Positions 15,111-23,276 of a DNA stretch of 64,000 nt are shown piece after piece. Position 1 is the first letter of the stretch. Each line of letters begins with the position of its first letter. The position numbers and the translations under genes were made by a program. Under the pieces are notes generated by a model that was not told the DNA's origin, ran no database searches, and saw only the letters and a list, made by a program, of their open reading frames with translations. Origin of the DNA: Streptomyces olindensis (GTDB lineage: Bacteria > Actinomycetota > Actinomycetes > Streptomycetales > Streptomycetaceae); NCBI GenBank assembly GCA_000696115.1, contig JJOH01000101.1, positions 1 to 64,000 of the forward strand, given 5' to 3'.

Positions 15111-16430
15111 ATGGAGTCTCCGGTATTCGAGGAAATCGACCCCGCGAGCGACTGCGACTGCCCCGGCTGCGTCCACTGGCGCCGCGTCCTGCCGCATTCC
15201 CCGGCCGGCCGCACCACCGCCCACCCGGCCGCGCACCGCGCCCTCGCCCTGGCCGCCGCGGCGTCCGCCGCACTCGGCGCCGGGCATGCCGCACCGGCCG
15301 CCGCCGCCCCGCACGCCCCTCACCGCCAGGGCGTTTCCGCAGGTGAGGAGCCTGAGACCCCACAGGGCGAGAAGGCCCCGCTGCACGGCCCCGGAGGCCG
15401 GCCCGCCAAGCCCGCGGCCGACCCCAAGCGCTCCGCCATCACCCGCGCGGAGATCATCAAACGGGCCAAGACCTGGGTCGCCGCGAAAGTGCCGTACAGC
15501 ATGACCGCCTACTGGTCCGACGGTTACCGGCAGGACTGCTCGGGCTATGTCTCGATGGCCTGGCAGCTGCCCCGGAACGAATGGACGGGCAATCTCGCCC
15601 AGTACGGGGAGCGGATTTCCAAGGAGGAACTCCAGCCGGGCGACATTCTGCTGTTCCACAATGCGTCCGACCCCGACAAAGGCTCGCACGTCACCATTTT
15701 CGGCGGCTGGACGGACTACACGCACAGCTACTACATCGCCTACGAGCAGACCCGCCCGCACACCCGCCGGCAGTCCACCCCGTACGCGTACTGGAGCGAT
15801 TCCGACCAGTACGTCCCCTACCGCTACAAGAACGTCGCCCTTCAGGAGCCGGAGCCCGAGCCCGAGCCGGACAGCGGGAAGCCCGGCGCCCCGGCGGCCA
15901 CGCCCTACCCGGGAGCGGCGTATTTCGGCCCCGGCGCGCACAACAAGTACGTCACGCTGCTCGGCCGCATGCTCGTCGCGCGCGGGGCCGGGGCCGCCTA
16001 CGCCTCGGGTCCGGGACCGCGCTGGACGGACGCGGACCGGCGGGCGACCCGGGCCTTCCAGCTGGCCCAGGGCTGGACCGGCGCGGACGCGGACGGCCTG
16101 CCCGGGCCGCGCACCTGGGAGCTGCTGGTCACGGGCCGGGGCAAGGACGTGAAGGACGGGGCGGTCGGACCCCCGCCCTCCTCGCACGGTGTCCCCGGCT
16201 ATCCCGGTCGGGCGATGTTCCGGCCCGGCGCCAGCAACACGTACGTCACCCGGCTCGGGAGGCAGCTGGTGCGCAAGGGATTCGGCAGGTTCTACACCGT
16301 CGGGCCGGGGCCGCGCTGGGGCGAGGCGGACCGGCGTGCCGTCGAGGCCTTCCAGCGCACCCAGGGCTGGCGGGGTGGCGCGGTGGACGGCTACCCGGGG
16401 CCGGAGACCTGGCGCCGGCTCTTCTCGTAG
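15111..16430 (+). CDS. NlpC/P60-like wall hydrolase with two peptidoglycan-binding domains
   Basis: A 439-residue exported protein. The N-terminus is odd: about 42 hydrophilic residues with a Cys cluster DCDCPGC (15-20) precede an Ala-rich hydrophobic stretch (43-66), so it may be a membrane anchor or a late signal peptide. The catalytic domain (about 110-265) carries QDCSGYVSMAW (Cys143) and GSHVTIFGGW (His193), the Cys-His pair of papain-like NlpC/P60 or amidase folds. An acidic Pro-Glu linker follows. Two PG_binding_1 repeats of similar sequence close the protein, each with a TDADRRATRAFQLAQGW or GEADRRAVEAFQRTQGW block. It probably cleaves peptide cross-links while bound to the wall, consistent with the cslA-glxA-LPMO tip locus. 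ATG 15111 follows a GTGAGGGG sequence; nothing conserved lies upstream. Confidence 0.85.
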   Translation: MESPVFEEIDPASDCDCPGCVHWRRVLPHSPAGRTTAHPAAHRALALAAAASAALGAGHAAPAAAAPHAPHRQGVSAGEEPETPQGEKAPLHGPGGRPAKPAADPKRSAITRAEIIKRAKTWVAAKVPYSMTAYWSDGYRQDCSGYVSMAWQLPRNEWTGNLAQYGERISKEELQPGDILLFHNASDPDKGSHVTIFGGWTDYTHSYYIAYEQTRPHTRRQSTPYAYWSDSDQYVPYRYKNVALQEPEPEPEPDSGKPGAPAATPYPGAAYFGPGAHNKYVTLLGRMLVARGAGAAYASGPGPRWTDADRRATRAFQLAQGWTGADADGLPGPRTWELLVTGRGKDVKDGAVGPPPSSHGVPGYPGRAMFRPGASNTYVTRLGRQLVRKGFGRFYTVGPGPRWGEADRRAVEAFQRTQGWRGGAVDGYPGPETWRRLFS

Positions 16431-16535
16431 GCCCGGCCGACGGGTCCCGAACCCCGGTCGGGCCCTTCCGGCGGGTCCCGCACCCGGCACCGGGAACCAT
16501 CAGTGACGCATCTGGCGCGGAGGCTGGAGGCACGC

Positions 16536-17657
16536 ATGAGTACGACCACTTCCCACACGTCCGAGCCCGACGGACCGGCCGAGGGGCCGGCCCGGCCCAC
16601 CCGGCTCATCCAGAACGAGGCCACCACCGAGATCCCCGTCCACCTGCTGTTCCGTGACGACCCCGACCCGGCCACGGTGGCGCTCAAGCCCGCGGTGGTG
16701 AGCCGCAGGCAGGGCACGGGGGAGCAGCCGCGCCTGCGGCGCGCGGTCGCCGCGGCACCGCGGCCCGTGCCGCAGGTCGACCCCGACCTGGTGGAGCGGC
16801 CGGCCCGGGTGCTGCCCGGTGCGGCGGGCGTGCTGGCCGGGGCGTGCGGGGCGGCCGGCTGCGTGGCCACCTCCTGGTGGGCCGGGGTGCTGCCACCGCT
16901 CGCCCTGGAGGCGCTGCGGCTGCCCGCGCACGCCGGGGCCGGGCTCGGCCCCGCGCAGTGGGCGGCGTACGCGGGAGCCGTGGCGCTCGGGCTGTTCGGG
17001 TTCGGCGGGCTGGCCCGGGGCCGCACCGGGCGGGCCTGGGTGCTGGACCTGTTCGGCCGCTACCGGGGGACCGTCCGGCGCTCCGGCCTGCTGTGGGTCA
17101 ACCCGCTGCTGCTGCGGCGCCGGGTGGACGTGCGGCTGCGGCACTGGCGCAGCGAGCCGGTGCCCGCGGCCGACGGAGGCGGTGTCGCGCTGCGGGTGGT
17201 GGTCCTGGTGGTGTGGCGGGTGCGGGACACCGCGCGGGCCACGCTGGGGGTCGAGGACCACGAGACGTACCTGCGCGAGTGCGTGGAGGCGGCGCTGGCC
17301 CGGGTGCCGGTGGAGCTGCCGGGCGCGGCGAAGGGGGCCGGGGACGCGGCGGCCGAGGCACTGACCCGGCTGGTGGCGGCCGACGCGGCACCCGTCGGGC
17401 TGGAGGTGTTCTCGGTGCAGCCGGTCCGGGTGGAGTACGCCCCGGAGGTGGCCGCCGCGATGCACCGCCGCCGGATCGCCGCGCTGGACGCCCAGCACCG
17501 GGCGAGCGTGCTCACCTCGGTCGTCGACTCGGTGGAGGACACGGTGACCCGGCTGACCATGCGGGGTCTGGTCGAACTCGACGACTACGAGCGGAAGGTG
17601 CTGGTGAAGGACCTGACGGTGGCGTTCTGCGCGGGCCGCGGAGAAACAACCCCGTGA
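16536..17657 (+). CDS. SPFH/band-7-like membrane protein
   Basis: A 373-residue protein with a disordered, Pro-rich N-terminus (1-90), two hydrophobic segments (about 92-115 and 133-155) and a C-terminal band-7/SPFH-like region. In that region FGRYRGTVRRSGLLWVNPLLLRRRVDVRL, the VALRVVVLVVWRVRDTARA strand pair and a helical end resemble prohibitin or stomatin proteins. SPFH proteins scaffold membrane microdomains and often escort membrane enzymes; this one could organise the tip glycan machinery, but that is inference from neighbours. ATG 16536 has GGAGG five bases upstream. An in-frame ATG at 16503 lacks a clear ribosome site. No catalytic residues were seen. Confidence 0.8.
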   Translation: MSTTTSHTSEPDGPAEGPARPTRLIQNEATTEIPVHLLFRDDPDPATVALKPAVVSRRQGTGEQPRLRRAVAAAPRPVPQVDPDLVERPARVLPGAAGVLAGACGAAGCVATSWWAGVLPPLALEALRLPAHAGAGLGPAQWAAYAGAVALGLFGFGGLARGRTGRAWVLDLFGRYRGTVRRSGLLWVNPLLLRRRVDVRLRHWRSEPVPAADGGGVALRVVVLVVWRVRDTARATLGVEDHETYLRECVEAALARVPVELPGAAKGAGDAAAEALTRLVAADAAPVGLEVFSVQPVRVEYAPEVAAAMHRRRIAALDAQHRASVLTSVVDSVEDTVTRLTMRGLVELDDYERKVLVKDLTVAFCAGRGETTP

Positions 17658-17696
17658 TTGGTATGGACATGTTCATCTCACGTCCCTACATTCAAA

Positions 17697-17712
17697 CTTG
17701 GTCTAGACCTAC
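17697..17712 (+). promoter_or_regulatory. DasR-responsive element (dre) before the LPMO gene
   Basis: The 16-mer is centred on the perfect palindrome GGTCTAGACC (17700-17709) with T on its left, matching the core of the dre consensus ACTGGTCTAGACCACT; the outer bases differ. It lies 47 bp before the LPMO start. A weaker partial match, TGGTATGGACAT, lies at 17659-17670. DasR is the GlcNAc-responsive regulator of chitin genes in Streptomyces. Confidence 0.7.
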
Positions 17713-17758
17713 CTGCACGTCAGCTCACTGAAACCCCCACGTCTCCAGGAGCGGCAGC

Positions 17759-18364
17759 ATGCGTACAAGGACCAAGTTGTCCGCGGTCGCGGTGGGACTG
17801 GCCACGACCGGAGCCCTCGCACTCTCCTCCGGCGGCGCCAGCGGCCACGGCTACACCGACCTCCCCATCAGCAGGCAGAAGCTCTGCCAGAACGGCACCG
17901 TGACCAACTGCGGCGCCATCCAGTGGGAACCGCAGAGTGTCGAGGGCCCGAAGGGCTTCCCGGCCTCCGGTCCCGCCGACGGACAGATATGCAACGCCGG
18001 CCTCGGCCACTTCAGCCAGCTCAGCGCACCGCGGACGCCGTCCGGCGGCGCCTGGCCCGCCACGAAGGTGACGGGCGGCCAGAACTACACGTTCCGCTGG
18101 CAGTTCACGGCCATGCACGCCACGACCGACTTCAAGTACTACATCACCAAGCCGGGCTGGAACCAGAACCACAACCTGTCCCGGTCCGACCTCAACCTCA
18201 CGCCGTTCTTCACGGTGCCGTACAACGGGCAGCGCCCGCCGTCGACCCTCTCCCACACGGGCAGGCTGCCGTCCGGGCTCAGCGGACGGCACGTCATCGT
18301 CGCGGTGTGGACGATCGCCGACACGGCCAACGCGTTCTACGCCTGCTCGGACGTCACCTTCTGA
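17759..18364 (+). CDS. AA10 lytic polysaccharide monooxygenase, chitin type
   Basis: A 201-residue secreted copper enzyme. The signal peptide (1-29, ending ASG) leaves His30 as the new N-terminus (HGYTDLP). With His120 (TAMHATTDF) it forms the histidine brace, and Phe in NAFYACSD is the axial residue. Blocks such as CGAIQWEPQSVEGPKGFP and SGRHVIVAVWTIADTANAFY closely follow CBP21-like, C1-oxidising chitin LPMOs. It has no carbohydrate-binding module. It should oxidatively cleave crystalline chitin or a similar beta-1,4-glycan outside the cell, perhaps fed with H2O2 by GlxA-type oxidases. The DasR-like site upstream fits induction by chitin breakdown products. A hairpin follows the stop. Confidence 0.95.
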   Translation: MRTRTKLSAVAVGLATTGALALSSGGASGHGYTDLPISRQKLCQNGTVTNCGAIQWEPQSVEGPKGFPASGPADGQICNAGLGHFSQLSAPRTPSGGAWPATKVTGGQNYTFRWQFTAMHATTDFKYYITKPGWNQNHNLSRSDLNLTPFFTVPYNGQRPPSTLSHTGRLPSGLSGRHVIVAVWTIADTANAFYACSDVTF

Positions 18365-18394
18365 ACCTCTGAGGTTCTCTTGAGTCACCGGTGC

Positions 18395-18427
18395 GGCCGG
18401 CGTGGGTACGTTCCTGCCACGCCGGCC
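18395..18427 (+). terminator. hairpin after the LPMO gene
   Basis: GGCCGGCGTGG (18395-18405) pairs perfectly with CCACGCCGGCC (18417-18427) over an 11-base loop, 31 bp after the LPMO stop and 36 bp before the next gene. Confidence 0.6.
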
Positions 18428-18463
18428 GATCGGGGCCGGCGCATCGACTGCGGGGGATGCGCG

Positions 18464-18958
18464 ATGCACCTGATCTTCTACGTCGTGCCCGGCCTGATCA
18501 CGGCCCTGGCGGTCTTCATGGCCTACCGCGTGGTCCGGCGCTGGCTGCAGATCCGGGGCGCGTGGAACAGCGGCCTGACGGCCGAGGCCCGGTGCCTGCG
18601 GGCGTTCACGGCGGTGAGCGGCGGCCACGGCGACACCTCGGTCCGCACCACGTTCCACCACGTCTACGAGTTCATCGCCCACGACGGCCGGGTCATCCGC
18701 TTCGAGGAGGAGGGCGGCCCCGCGACGACCGTCGAGGGCGACTACGTCACGGTCCACTACACCGACGGCCGCCAGGTCGTGGCCACGGCCCAGCCGCCGA
18801 GCCGGGTGAGGCAGGCCATGACCACCGTCGGCATCCTGGCGTTCCTCGGCGTGGTCGTCGTCTTCTGCGCCGGCTTCGTCACCGCGTACGGCCAGACCTT
18901 CGGCCCGTACGGCGACTCCGTCTTCAGCGTCGACAGCGGGACGTCCGTGGCGCCCTGA
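18464..18958 (+). CDS. DUF3592-type membrane protein
   Basis: A 164-residue protein with one N-terminal helix (about 4-22) and one C-terminal helix (about 119-143). Between them is a domain in which a VYEFIAHDGRVIRFEEEGG strand pair and DYVTVHYTDGRQVVATAQ match the DUF3592 pattern (a small beta domain held between two helices). The function of the family is unknown. ATG 18464 follows a GGGGG run; an upstream in-frame start would add a Cys/Arg-rich segment of no obvious meaning. It is a single-gene unit between two hairpins. Confidence 0.75.
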   Translation: MHLIFYVVPGLITALAVFMAYRVVRRWLQIRGAWNSGLTAEARCLRAFTAVSGGHGDTSVRTTFHHVYEFIAHDGRVIRFEEEGGPATTVEGDYVTVHYTDGRQVVATAQPPSRVRQAMTTVGILAFLGVVVVFCAGFVTAYGQTFGPYGDSVFSVDSGTSVAP

Positions 18959-18998
18959 CCCTCTACATCTGACGCGCCGTCAACTAACGTGCGCGCCC

Positions 18999-20669
18999 AT
19001 GGACTCCAGGGCGAGCACGGTCGCGGAACTCGTGGCCGCCCGGTGGGGCGACCACCGGCCGGGGCTGTGGTGCGGAGAACTGGTGCTGACCCACCACGAG
19101 GTGGCGGCCGGGGCCGCGGCCCGGGCGGCCCTGCTGGCCGAGTGGCTGCCGCCGGGCGCCGCACCCCACATCGGCGTACTGCTCGACAACACGCCCGAGT
19201 TCCCCCTGTGGCTGGGCGCGGCGGCCCTGGCCGGGGCGGCGGTCGCCGGCGTCAACCCCACCCGCCGGGGCGCCGAACTCGCCCGCGACATCCTGCACAC
19301 CGAGTGCCGGATCCTGGTCACCGAACGGGCCCACCTGCGGCTCCTCCAGGACCTGGACCTGCCCGGCGTCCGCCTGCTGGTGACGGACGAGGCGGACTGC
19401 GCCGAACTCCTCGCGCCCTACGCGGACGCCCGGCCGGACGCCTCCCGCGCCACGCCCCGCGACCGCCTCCTGCTCTACTTCACGTCCGGCTCGACCGGCG
19501 CGCCCAAGGCCGCGCTCTGCTCCCAGGGGCGACTGGCCGCCGCCGGACACGCGCTGGCCGGGCAGTTCTCCCTGGGCCCGGACGACGTCCACTACCTCTG
19601 CATGCCGATGTTCCACGGCAACGCGGTGATCGCCGGCTGGGCGCCCGCACTGGTGACGGGGGCGGGAGTGGCGCTGCGCCGCCGTTTCTCGGCGTCCCGC
19701 TTCCTGCCGGACGTGCGCCGGTACGGGGCGACGTACTTCACGTACGTCGGCCGGGCGATCCAGTACGTGCTGGCCACCGAGCCGGGACCGGACGACCGGG
19801 ACAACCCGCTCCGGCTGGGGTTCGGCACCGAGGCGGGCGCGGTGGACGCGGCGGCGTTCGCGCGGCGGTTCGGGGTGCGGCTGGTGGAGGGGTACGGCTC
19901 GTCGGAGGGCGGGGCGGCCGTGCAGTGGTCGCCGGGGACACCGCCGGGGGCGGTCGGCCGGGCGGCGCCCGGGCTGGTCGTCCTCCACCCGGAGACCCGC
20001 GAGGAGTGCCCGCCGGCCCGCTTCGACGCGGCGGGACGGCTGCTCAACGGGGACGAGGCGATCGGCGAGCTCGTCAACCGGGGCCCGAGCCCCTTCGAGG
20101 GGTACTGGCGCAACCCGGCGGCGGAGGCGGAGCGGCGCCGGGGAGGCTGGTACTGGACGGGCGACCTCTTCTACCGGGACGGCGAGGGCTACCTCTACTT
20201 CGCCGGCCGCACCGACGACCGCCTCCGCGTCGACGGCGAGAACCTGGCCGCCGCGATGATCGAGAACATCCTCGCCCGCTACGAGGGTGCCGCCGCGGTC
20301 GCCGTGTACGCGGTGCCGGACCCGGTGACCGGGGACCAGGTCATGGCCACGATCGCCGGCAGCTTCGACCCGGAGGGGTTCACGGCGTTCCTGCGCGCGC
20401 AGCCCGACCTCGGGACGAAGATGGCGCCCCGGTTCGTGCGGGTGGTGGAGCGGATGCCGGTGACGGCGACGAACAAGATCCACCGGGCGGCTCTGCGCAG
20501 GGAGGGTGTCCGGTGCGCGGATCCCGTGTGGTGGCGGCCGCCCGGAGCACCGACGTATCGCCCGCTGACCAGGGAAGACGTCGAAGGGCCCCTTGCTCCC
20601 ACAAGAGGCCCTTCGGCAGGGGGTGTGGGTGGCGGAGCCCCCACGACGCGCGGCGAAGCCGCGCAATAA
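18999..20669 (+). CDS. fatty acyl-CoA synthetase (AMP-forming), 3' end run into tRNA module
   Basis: A 556-residue ANL-superfamily ligase. The P-loop YFTSGSTGAPK (160-170), the GYGSSEGG adenine motif, WYWTGDLFYRDGEGYLYFAGRTDDRLRVDGEN hinge region and the C-terminal lysine in TATNKIHRA are all present, so it should adenylate a fatty or other carboxylic acid and pass it to CoA. It resembles mycobacterial FadD17-type proteins. The natural end is probably near YRPLTREDVE: the last ~28 residues (from about 20583) are encoded by a hairpin and the conserved element beside tRNA-Lys copy 2, and the reading frame stops only inside that element. The original stop codon may have been lost. ATG 18999 starts at the family's N-terminus. 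Confidence 0.9.
   Translation: MDSRASTVAELVAARWGDHRPGLWCGELVLTHHEVAAGAAARAALLAEWLPPGAAPHIGVLLDNTPEFPLWLGAAALAGAAVAGVNPTRRGAELARDILHTECRILVTERAHLRLLQDLDLPGVRLLVTDEADCAELLAPYADARPDASRATPRDRLLLYFTSGSTGAPKAALCSQGRLAAAGHALAGQFSLGPDDVHYLCMPMFHGNAVIAGWAPALVTGAGVALRRRFSASRFLPDVRRYGATYFTYVGRAIQYVLATEPGPDDRDNPLRLGFGTEAGAVDAAAFARRFGVRLVEGYGSSEGGAAVQWSPGTPPGAVGRAAPGLVVLHPETREECPPARFDAAGRLLNGDEAIGELVNRGPSPFEGYWRNPAAEAERRRGGWYWTGDLFYRDGEGYLYFAGRTDDRLRVDGENLAAAMIENILARYEGAAAVAVYAVPDPVTGDQVMATIAGSFDPEGFTAFLRAQPDLGTKMAPRFVRVVERMPVTATNKIHRAALRREGVRCADPVWWRPPGAPTYRPLTREDVEGPLAPTRGPSAGGVGGGAPTTRGEAAQ
20582..20615 (-). terminator. hairpin between acyl-CoA ligase and tRNA-Lys copy 2
   Basis: CGAAGGGCC (20582-20590) pairs with GGCCCTTCG (20607-20615) and CTTG with CAAG inside, with one C-A mismatch and loop ctccca. 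Its sequence parallels the terminator beside tRNA copy 1. It sits inside the 3' end of the ligase reading frame. Confidence 0.55.
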
Positions 20670-20724
20670 CAGAGATGGCGAGGTGGTTCGCGCTTTCTGC
20701 GAACATGCCTCGCCATCGTCATCG
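20619..20724 (-). repeat. tRNA-Lys 3' trailer module, copy 2
   Basis: This differs from copy 3 (34712-34817) at two positions in 106. The long hairpin is GATGGCGAGG (20674-20683) with CCTCGCCATC (20708-20717) and starts seven bases after the tRNA 3' end on the minus strand. The GCGCGGC/GCCGCGC and GTGGG/CCCAC hairpins follow. Confidence 0.9.
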
Positions 20725-20798
20725 TGCGCCGCCAGGGACTCGAACCCCGGACCCGCTGATTAAGAGTCAGCTGCTCTAACCAACTGAGCTAGCGGCGC
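20725..20798 (-). tRNA. tRNA-Lys (CUU), copy 2
   Basis: Identical over its 74 bases to the copies at 14838 and 34818, with anticodon CUU and discriminator A. CCA is not encoded. Its 5' flank (atgactcccgcc) differs from the flank shared by copies 1 and 3. Confidence 0.97.
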
Positions 20799-20894
20799 AT
20801 GACTCCCGCCGACCGCAGGAACCGTGTTCCGCGGTGGGCGACGCAGAAAATAGTACCTGCTCCCGAGGGGTGCTCCGAACCACCCGGCGCGGCG

Positions 20895-21653
20895 CTAGAT
20901 CGCCATGGACAGCAGGACCGGCGCGGCGTTGCGGTTGAGGGTGTCCGCGGCCTGGCGCAGGCGGTGGGCGTGCTCGACCGGGAGGGACAGGGCCAGGCAG
21001 CCCACGGTGGAGCCGGCTGTGATGGGGACGGCCGCGCAGACCGTGCCGACCGCGTACTCCTGGAGGTCCAGGACGGGCACGGTGGGCGGCTGGGCCTCCA
21101 GCCGGGAGAGCAGCAGCCGGTCGCTGGTGATCGTGCGCGAGGTGAGGCGGGCCATCTTGTGCCGGGCGAGGTGGTCGCGGCGGCCGGCGTGGTCGAGCTG
21201 GGTGAGCAGGCTCTTGCCGATGGCGGTGGCGTGGGCCGAGGAGCGGAAGTCGACCCACTCGTTGACCTTGGGGGTGGCCGGGCTGTCGGCGTACTGGGTG
21301 ACGCTGATCTCGCCGTCGACGTAGCGGCTCATGTAGACGGCGGCGCCGACCGAGTCGCGCAGCCGGTCGAGGGTGTGCTGGAGCTTGTCGCGCAGGGCCT
21401 GCTCGCGGTGGTGGGCGGAGCCGAGCCGGGCCAGGGTCTCGCCCGCGACGTAGGCGCCGTCGGCGATCTGCTCGACGTAGCCCTCGCGGCGCAGCATGCG
21501 CAGCAGCGCGGTCAGCCGCTCCGGTCCGATGCCGGTGCGCCGGGCGAGCTCGGCGTCGGTGACGCCGGAACTGTCCCGCGCCACCGTCTCCAGGACGCGC
21601 AGGGCTTCCTGGGCCGAGTGGTAGGGGGTGGTCGGCTCGTGCGTCAGCGCCAC
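20895..21653 (-). CDS. IclR-family transcriptional regulator
   Basis: A 252-residue regulator with an N-terminal winged HTH (SAQEALRVLETVARDSSGVTDAELARRTGI...ALLRMLRREGYVEQ) and a GAF-like IclR effector domain (about 90-250) containing SSAHATAIGKSLL and the DLQEYAVGTVCAAVPI strand. It lies directly downstream of the ehuC-ehuD-ehuA genes on the same strand and probably controls the uptake and catabolic locus around it. The 197-bp gap upstream, with the 14-bp palindrome at 21786-21799, suggests its own promoter. Note that the effector domain runs to within a few residues of the C-terminus, as usual. Confidence 0.9.
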   Translation of the reverse strand: MALTHEPTTPYHSAQEALRVLETVARDSSGVTDAELARRTGIGPERLTALLRMLRREGYVEQIADGAYVAGETLARLGSAHHREQALRDKLQHTLDRLRDSVGAAVYMSRYVDGEISVTQYADSPATPKVNEWVDFRSSAHATAIGKSLLTQLDHAGRRDHLARHKMARLTSRTITSDRLLLSRLEAQPPTVPVLDLQEYAVGTVCAAVPITAGSTVGCLALSLPVEHAHRLRQAADTLNRNAAPVLLSMAI

Positions 21654-21785
21654 GGTGGTCTCCCCTGCGCTTGCTCTGAGGGCCGTAATCCGGTCAGTGA
21701 ACCTTTCTCAGGTTAACCGGCAAAGAGCCTGTGCGGAGCGGGGGTTGACAAGATTCCCGGGCGTCCAGACCGGGGCATCGACCCG

Positions 21786-21799
21786 CTGGCATATGCCAG
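21786..21799. promoter_or_regulatory. 14-bp perfect palindrome CTGGCATATGCCAG
   Basis: It lies between ehuA and the IclR-type gene, 133 bp upstream of the latter. A 13-of-14 match occurs at 35586-35599. A dimeric regulator site is possible; IclR sites are of this size. Confidence 0.4.
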
Positions 21800-21850
21800 G
21801 AGCATGCCCCGGCCCGGCGATCCGGTACTCCGCCTGGTCACCGCCCGTAG

Positions 21851-22636
21851 TTACAGCACTGCGCTGAGAAACTCCCGCGTCCGGTCCTTCTCCGGCTCGC
21901 TGAAGATCTTCTCCGGCGGACCCGCCTCGATGATCCGACCCGAGTCGAACATCAGTACCTGGTCGGAGATGTCCCGGGCGAAGTTCATCTCGTGGGTCAC
22001 GCAGAGCATCGTGATGTCGGTGGAGCGGGCGATGTCCCTGAGCACGTCGAGCACGCCCGCGACCAGCTCCGGGTCGAGCGCGGACGTCACCTCGTCGAGC
22101 AGCAGCACCTGCGGGCGCATCGCCAGCGCCCGGGCGATCGCCACCCGCTGCTGCTGGCCGCCGGACAGCTGCGCCGGGTGCTTGTCGAGGTGGTCGGTCA
22201 GCCCGACCAGCTCCAGCAGCTCGCGCGCCCGCTCCTCGGCGGCGTCCTTGGACATGCCGAGGACCGTGACCGGCGCCTCGGTGATGTTGCGCAGGACCGT
22301 CATGTTCGGGAACAGGTTGAACTGCTGGAACACCATCCCGATCTTCTTCCGGACCTCGCGGACCTGCTTCTCGGGCGCCGGGAACAGCCGCTCCCCGTCC
22401 ACGGTGATCGTGCCCTCGTCGGGCTTGGTCAGCGTCATCAGCAGCCGCAGGATCGTGGTCTTGCCGGATCCGGACGGGCCGATCAGTGTGACGTGCTTGC
22501 CGGCGTCCACGGAGAAGTCCAGATGGTCCAGGACCGTGTGGTCGCCGAACCGCTTGGTGACCTGCTCCAGCCGGATCAGCTCGCCGCCGCTCCTGGTCGG
22601 GTTCTTCTCGGGGTTGGGGAGAGTGTCAGTGGACAA
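21851..22636 (-). CDS. ehuA: polar amino acid/ectoine-type ABC transporter ATPase
   Basis: A 261-residue ABC ATPase with Walker A GPSGSGKTT, Q-loop VFQQFNLFPNM, signature LSGGQQQR, Walker B VLLLDEVTSALDPE and H-loop CVTHEM. It belongs to the polar amino acid (PAAT) group and powers EhuC/EhuD. The proposed start is TTG 22636, inside the end of ehuD, giving MSTDTLPNPEKNP before the conserved LIRLEQVTKRFG. An ATG at 22663 would add nine residues that merely reuse ehuD's coding DNA. The overlap with ehuD implies translational coupling. It is the last gene of the ehuB-C-D-A series. Confidence 0.9.
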   Translation of the reverse strand: MSTDTLPNPEKNPTRSGGELIRLEQVTKRFGDHTVLDHLDFSVDAGKHVTLIGPSGSGKTTILRLLMTLTKPDEGTITVDGERLFPAPEKQVREVRKKIGMVFQQFNLFPNMTVLRNITEAPVTVLGMSKDAAEERARELLELVGLTDHLDKHPAQLSGGQQQRVAIARALAMRPQVLLLDEVTSALDPELVAGVLDVLRDIARSTDITMLCVTHEMNFARDISDQVLMFDSGRIIEAGPPEKIFSEPEKDRTREFLSAVL

Positions 22637-23276
22637 GGCGTCGCTCCAGAACTCGCAGGGCAAGGGAGGCCAGGTAGGAAATGACGATGAAGGCCACTCC
22701 GATCACCGTCAGCGGCTCGGTGAACTGGAAGTGCTCCTGCGAGAACAGGCGCGCGTGGCCGAGCATCTCCAGGACGGTGATCGCCATCAGCATCGGCGTG
22801 TCCTTGAGCATCGCGATGACGTAGTTGCCGAGCGCGGGCACGACCCGGCGCACCGCCTGCGGCAGGATCACCGCCGTCCACGTCCGCCGCAGCGGCAGGT
22901 TCAGCGCCGTCGCCGCCTCCCACTGGCCGGCCGGCACGGCCTCGATACCGGCCCGGTAGACCTGCATGGTGTACGTCGAGTAGTGCAGCCCGATCGCGAA
23001 GACACCGGTGGTCAGCGCCGAGAACGTCAGGCCCCACTCGGGCAGCACGTAGAAGAGGAAGAACAGCTGCACCAGCAGCGGGGTGTTGCGGACGAACTCC
23101 GTGACCGCCCCGACCGGCCAGGTCACCCAGCGCGACGGCACCCGCATCAGCAGCGCCCACACCAGGCCCAGCACGAAGGAGATCAGCGAGCCGAGCACCA
23201 GGATCTGCAGGGTGACCAGCAGGCCTTCCCAGAAGTCCGGCATGAAGTCGGAGACCGCGCTCCAGTCCCAGTTCAT
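22626..23276 (-). CDS. ehuD: ABC transporter permease EhuD-like
   Basis: A 216-residue integral membrane permease with about five helices and the HisM-type EAA loop (GQWEAATALNLPLRRTWTAVILPQAVRRVVP). VTEFVRNTPLLVQLFFLFYVLPE is typical of polar amino acid permeases. Its ATG overlaps the ehuC stop (23273-23276, ATGA). With EhuC it forms the heterodimeric channel for the solute delivered by the EhuB-like protein. Confidence 0.9.
   Translation of the reverse strand: MNWDWSAVSDFMPDFWEGLLVTLQILVLGSLISFVLGLVWALLMRVPSRWVTWPVGAVTEFVRNTPLLVQLFFLFYVLPEWGLTFSALTTGVFAIGLHYSTYTMQVYRAGIEAVPAGQWEAATALNLPLRRTWTAVILPQAVRRVVPALGNYVIAMLKDTPMLMAITVLEMLGHARLFSQEHFQFTEPLTVIGVAFIVISYLASLALRVLERRLVH

Noticed and set aside
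14912..20724. Integrated mobile element between tRNA-Lys copies 1 and 2
   Set aside because: No integrase, excisionase, replication or transfer gene lies between the repeats; the contents are ordinary chromosomal genes.
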